The notes under the pieces: generated by a model | Told to the model about the DNA's origin: nothing | Seen by the model: the letters and a program-made list of their open reading frames with translations, nothing else | Databases searched by the model: none | NCBI GenBank assembly: GCA_005882715.1 | Contig: VBEI01000143.1 | Coordinates: 1 to 8,200 of the forward strand | Origin: Chloroflexota bacterium | GTDB taxonomy: Bacteria > Chloroflexota > Dehalococcoidia > SM23-28-2 > RBG-16-64-32 | Length of the DNA stretch: 8,200 nucleotides | Direction: 5' to 3' | In this document: one piece after another, positions 5,854-8,200 of the stretch | How the letters are laid out: the number at the start of each line of letters is the position of its first letter | Position numbering within the stretch: position 1 is the first letter of the stretch | Made by a program: the position numbers and the translations under genes

Positions 5854-5942
5854 TGGGATTATGCCCCCGGCCGTGTCGCGCCCACCGGCCGGGATTTCGC
5901 GCGCCTTGCTGACCTTTGCTTCAAGTAGCCGCCTCACAGCAT

Positions 5943-5970
5943 ATTATGAGAAGCCAGGAGCAAGGGGCAA
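5943..5970 (-). promoter_or_regulatory. Candidate promoter of the pyrF-DUF951-MFS operon, inside the heptamer array
   Basis: On the minus strand TTGCCC (5970-5965) is followed after 16 bases by CATAAT (5948-5943, five of six matches). The -35 half and spacer lie in heptamer array 4. Predicted transcription start is near 5936, giving a leader of about 80 nt before ATG 5853 and arguing against the GTG at 5937 as start of pyrF. Confidence 0.4.
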
Positions 5971-6004
5971 GGAGCCCGTACGTATGAGCCAGAAGTAGGA
6001 ATCA
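5949..6004 (+). repeat. Heptamer array 4 (8 units) between divergent pyrF and comB
   Basis: Units in exact 7-nt phase: AGAAGCC, AGGAGCA, AGGGGCA, AGGAGCC, CGTACGT, ATGAGCC, AGAAGTA, GGAATCA. The CGTACGT unit does not fit the consensus but the phase continues through it. The array occupies the divergent promoter region and ends 11 bp before the comB start. Confidence 0.85.
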
Positions 6005-6015
6005 GTCGATAGGCG

Positions 6016-6762
6016 ATGCGGATTGATGCGGTACTGCTGGCGGGGCAGGGGTTCGATTACACTCGGTCTGTTTGCATTGTGGTCGATGTATTGCGGGCGT
6101 CGTCCAGCATCGTTACGCTGCTTGGACGCGGCGCCCGGCCTCTAGTGGCGGCCGGCAGCATCGAAGAAGCGAGGCGTCTCCACCAGAAGCTAACCGGCTG
6201 CCTACTCTGTGGCGAAAGAGGCGGCCTTCCGCCACCGGGATTCGACTACGGGAACTCGCCGGCAGAATTCTCCCGTCTCGAGCTCGGTAGCAAAGGCGCG
6301 ATTCTGGCGACGTCGAATGGGACGCGACTCCTCGCGGCGATGGCCGGAGCGCCGGCCGTTCTCGTCGGCTGCTTGCTGAACCAGCGGGCTGTAGCGGAGG
6401 CAGCGGTGCAGATTGCGGGCGAGCGTGCGCTGGATGTTGCGGTGCTGTGCTCGGCCGCTTACGGCGGGTCGACGTTCGTGCTCGAGGACGCCCTGGGCGC
6501 GGGCGGCATCGTCGACTCGGTGCTGTCGGCCGGCTCACCCCTCGAAGCCTCGGATGCCGCCCGCTTCGCGCGGGATGCTTTCCTCACCGCAGGCAATGAC
6601 TTGCCGGGTGCGATCGCTTCGTCTTATCACGCCAGGGAGCTGATACAAGCAGGACTGGGCGCTGACGTCGCGTACTGCGCGCAGCTCGACCTATCGGACG
6701 TGGTACCCGTCGTCGAGCGCGGTGAAGACGGCGCGCTGGCGCTGGTACCGCGCGAGCCGTGA
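6016..6762 (+). CDS. comB: 2-phosphosulfolactate phosphatase (ComB family)
   Basis: ComB removes phosphate from 2-phosphosulfolactate to give sulfolactate, a Mg2+-dependent step of coenzyme M synthesis in methanogens; many bacteria without coenzyme M carry homologues. The 248-residue product has the family motifs in order: IVVDVLRASSS (21-31), CGERGG (65-70), FDYGNSP (76-82), TSNGTR (99-104), VLEDALGAG (155-163) and AYCAQLD (219-225). Length matches the usual 230-250. The ATG at 6016 has only a weak AGG upstream. No comA, comC or sulfolactate-processing gene is near, so the substrate in this organism is uncertain. It is transcribed away from pyrF. Its stop overlaps the start of a short GNAT-like frame by four bases (GTGA). 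Confidence 0.9.
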   Translation: MRIDAVLLAGQGFDYTRSVCIVVDVLRASSSIVTLLGRGARPLVAAGSIEEARRLHQKLTGCLLCGERGGLPPPGFDYGNSPAEFSRLELGSKGAILATSNGTRLLAAMAGAPAVLVGCLLNQRAVAEAAVQIAGERALDVAVLCSAAYGGSTFVLEDALGAGGIVDSVLSAGSPLEASDAARFARDAFLTAGNDLPGAIASSYHARELIQAGLGADVAYCAQLDLSDVVPVVERGEDGALALVPREP

Positions 6763-6902
6763 CGCCTGAAATCCGTCCGGTCACAGGGGCTGACCTCGAG
6801 CAGATCTACGCCGTCTGGAGTAGAGGCGGAGTTCAGTTCGGCGTGCGGTCGGCGAAAACGCCCAAGGCGGGCATGCGGGCGCGCATCTTGCGACAAAATT
6901 AG
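6759..6902 (+). pseudogene. Truncated GNAT-like N-terminus (47 aa), coupled to comB
   Basis: A GTG overlapping the comB stop (GTGA) opens a 47-codon frame beginning VTPEIRPVTGADLEQIYAVW. The pattern I-R-P-V-T-x-A-D-L-x-x-I-Y-x-V-W is the usual first strand and helix of GNAT acetyltransferases. It continues with an Arg/Lys-rich stretch and stops at TAG (6900-6902) before the acetyl-CoA loop (Q/R-x-x-G-x-G/A), so it cannot be a working acetyltransferase. No continuation is apparent in the next codons, suggesting a deletion remnant. The four-base overlap suggests that an intact gene once formed an operon with comB. A genuine small protein is the alternative. Confidence 0.4.
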
Positions 6903-6915
6903 CGGCTGCTATACT
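6888..6915 (+). promoter_or_regulatory. Candidate promoter of etfBA
   Basis: TTGCGA (6888-6893, four of six) is followed after 16 bases by TATACT (6910-6915, five of six). Transcription would start near 6922, about 100 nt before etfB, with heptamer array 5 in the leader. The -35 box overlaps the last codons of the GNAT-like remnant. Confidence 0.45.
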
Positions 6916-6948
6916 ACTGCGCGTGACAAAACCAGAGCTAGCGGTGCA

Positions 6949-6969
6949 AGGAACCGGGAATTAGGAACC
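6949..6969 (+). repeat. Heptamer array 5 (3 units) upstream of etfB
   Basis: Three units in register: AGGAACC, GGGAATT, AGGAACC. This is the shortest array, recognised mainly because it matches the phase and consensus of the others. It lies 52 bp before the etfB start. Confidence 0.6.
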
Positions 6970-7021
6970 ACGCCCCGCAGCTCCCGCTATTCGTGTCATT
7001 CCCTGATCAAGGAGATCGCTT

Positions 7022-7813
7022 GTGCCCCATATCATCTGCCTAGCCAAACAGGTGCCTGACCCGGAAACCCCTGCCTCGCAGTTCCGAGTAGACGAGGCGG
7101 CGAAGAAGGTTTTGCCGGCTCCGGGCATTCAGCCGGTGCCGAGCCAATTCGACACGATAGGCGTCGAGGCGGCGCTGCGGATCAAAGATAAGCAGCCGGA
7201 TACTGTGATCACTATCCTTAGCCTTGGGCCGGACTCTTTCCGGGACACCATCAAGCACTGCCTGGCGATGGGCGCCGATGAAGGCGTGCACATCAACGAT
7301 CCTGCCGTGAACGACGCCGACCATTGGGCGACCGCCGAGATACTGGCCGCCGCGATCAAGAAGCTCGAGCCGTTTGATCTGATCATCGCGGGACGCCAGG
7401 CGGTTGACTGGGACATGGGCATCGTGGGCTCGACGATCGCTGAGATCCTCGGCATTCCAGTGGTCACGATCGCGAAGGACATCCAGCACAACGACGGCAG
7501 GGTGACGGTGGAGCGGGTCCTGCTGGACGGGTTCGAGACCGTGGAAGCGCCGACGCCGGCCGTCGTTACGGTAAGCAATGAGCTGGGCGAGCCCCGGTAC
7601 CCACAGTTGCGACAGATCATGATGGCGGCCAAGAAGGAATTGAAGCCGTGGACGCTGGGCGACATCGGGATCGCCGCCCCGGACAAGCGGATTACGCTGG
7701 AGGCCCTGTTTGTGCCGGAGACCAAGGTGGAGACAGAGTTCATCGAAGGCGACACCCCGCAGGAGAAGGCCGAGAAGCTGGCGACGCGCCTGCGAGAGGC
7801 GAAGCTGATCTAG
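7022..7813 (+). CDS. etfB: Electron transfer flavoprotein beta subunit
   Basis: EtfB pairs with EtfA in a heterodimer that takes electrons from flavin dehydrogenases (for example acyl-CoA dehydrogenases) and passes them to a quinone oxidoreductase or other acceptor. The 263-residue product is of normal length. It starts IICLAKQVPDPETP (4-17) and has LGP (68-70), AMGAD (82-86), the nucleotide-binding stretch AGRQAVDWDMGIVGSTIAEILGIP (123-146) and the C-terminal signature NELGEPRYPQLRQIMMAAKKE (186-206). W130 and M132 replace residues that are usually small or acidic in classical ETFs, so AMP versus a second FAD cannot be decided by eye. The GTG at 7022 is supported by AAGGAGA (7009-7015). etfA follows after 45 bp in the same direction. 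Confidence 0.95.
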   Translation: MPHIICLAKQVPDPETPASQFRVDEAAKKVLPAPGIQPVPSQFDTIGVEAALRIKDKQPDTVITILSLGPDSFRDTIKHCLAMGADEGVHINDPAVNDADHWATAEILAAAIKKLEPFDLIIAGRQAVDWDMGIVGSTIAEILGIPVVTIAKDIQHNDGRVTVERVLLDGFETVEAPTPAVVTVSNELGEPRYPQLRQIMMAAKKELKPWTLGDIGIAAPDKRITLEALFVPETKVETEFIEGDTPQEKAEKLATRLREAKLI

Positions 7814-7819
7814 GACACA

Positions 7820-7854
7820 AGGAGTCAGGAGCCGGGAGTCAGGAGCCAGGAGTA
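7820..7854 (+). repeat. Heptamer array 6 (5 units) supplying the etfA ribosome-binding site
   Basis: Units AGGAGTC, AGGAGCC, GGGAGTC, AGGAGCC, AGGAGTA, then a partial AGGG directly before the etfA ATG. The last AGGAG (7848-7852) is six bases from the ATG, an ideal spacing. Every unit contains a Shine-Dalgarno-like GGAG, so the whole 45-bp etfB-etfA spacer is a row of five potential ribosome docking sites. Confidence 0.85.
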
Positions 7855-7858
7855 AGGG

Positions 7859-8200
7859 ATGGCAAGCGGAACACTTGTAATCGGAGAAGCTACTGAAGAT
7901 GGCAAGCTGAACCCGGTCGTGCCGGAGTTGATCGGCATCGGCCGCAGGCTGGGCGGGCCGGTCACCGTGGCCCTGCTCGGTTCGGGCGTGGAAGGGCTGG
8001 CGCAGGAAGCGGCGGCGTTCGGTGCGAGCAAGGTGATCGTGGTTGATGACGCGATTCTCAAGGAGTACCAGGGCGATTCGTATGTGCCAATCGCGGTCCG
8101 GATCGCGAGAGAAGTGGACCCCGCTGTGATCCTGATGGGACAGACAATGATGGGGCGGGACATGGCGCCACGCCTGGCGCAGCGGCTCGGGACGGCGGTC
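7859..8200 (+). CDS. etfA: Electron transfer flavoprotein alpha subunit, N-terminal part (runs off right edge)
   Basis: This is the first 114 codons of EtfA, the partner of EtfB that carries the electron-transferring FAD in its C-terminal domain (outside the window). The visible part is the N-terminal alpha/beta domain: MASGTLVIGEATEDGKLNPV, then VTVALLGSGVEGLAQEAAAFGASKVIVVDD, and ILMGQTMMGRDMAPRLAQRLGT, which matches the conserved 'G-x-T-x-x-G-R-D-x-A-P-R-L-A' motif of the family. The ATG at 7859 is set by AGGAG in the preceding heptamer array and by the family's usual N-terminus. Co-transcription with etfB is expected. The reading frame is intact up to the edge. Confidence 0.93.
   Translation, partial: MASGTLVIGEATEDGKLNPVVPELIGIGRRLGGPVTVALLGSGVEGLAQEAAAFGASKVIVVDDAILKEYQGDSYVPIAVRIAREVDPAVILMGQTMMGRDMAPRLAQRLGTAV

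Noticed and set aside
5916..5947. TTGCTT ... TATTAT as a plus-strand promoter for comB
   Set aside because: The spacing is 20 bp and the alternative -35 (TTCAAG at 5920-5925) matches only three of six positions; too weak to list.
7022..8200. FixAB nitrogen-fixation electron transfer proteins
   Set aside because: EtfBA and FixAB are homologous, but no fixC, fixX or nif gene is visible, so the general ETF call is safer.
1..8200. A defence, toxin-antitoxin or other mobile accessory system
   Set aside because: Apart from the repeats, all genes are housekeeping or common metabolic and transport families with no transposase, integrase or att-like boundaries.

Overview
The window looks like ordinary housekeeping chromosome from a high-GC bacterium. 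The best guess is Chloroflexota (a Dehalococcoidia-like lineage): it combines a type 2 orotidine-5'-phosphate decarboxylase, a DUF951 zinc-ribbon-like protein, a BFN/DUF151 protein, a short AtpZ-type gene at the head of the F0 genes, and frequent GTG/TTG starts. The lineage is inferred from gene families only and is uncertain. I see no rRNA, tRNA, insertion sequence, phage gene or CRISPR array.

Layout. Everything from about 5853 down to 1 is on the minus strand. pyrF (type 2), a DUF951 gene and an MFS exporter form a tight group (5853 to 3389). A monocistronic-looking BFN-domain gene (3160-2615) follows with its own promoter. Next comes the F-type ATP synthase operon atpZ-atpB-atpE-atpF-atpH (2408 to beyond position 1), in canonical F0-then-delta order; atpH runs off the left edge. 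Genes right of about 6000 are on the plus strand: an orphan comB-like phosphosulfolactate phosphatase, a short GNAT-like remnant overlapping its stop, and etfB-etfA (electron transfer flavoprotein). etfA runs off the right edge.

How the genes work together. The ATP synthase genes encode the membrane proton channel and stator: subunit a with its essential Arg, c with its essential Glu and no Na+ ligands, b, and delta. EtfBA feeds electrons from dehydrogenases to the quinone pool or another acceptor. PyrF makes UMP. The remaining genes have no obvious shared pathway.

The most unusual structure is in the spacers. Every intergenic gap of 45 bp or more carries tandem purine-rich heptamers (consensus about AGGAGCC/AGGAGCA, i.e. 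A-G-G-A-R-Y-N). The longest run is ten units in perfect 7-nt register (2436-2505). All arrays point the same way (purines on the plus strand), whichever strand the flanking genes use. They abut stop codons, overlap predicted promoters and, before etfA, supply the ribosome-binding site. This resembles in form the heptanucleotide STRR repeats of heterocystous cyanobacteria, but the sequence and host differ. It is the best candidate here for something undescribed.
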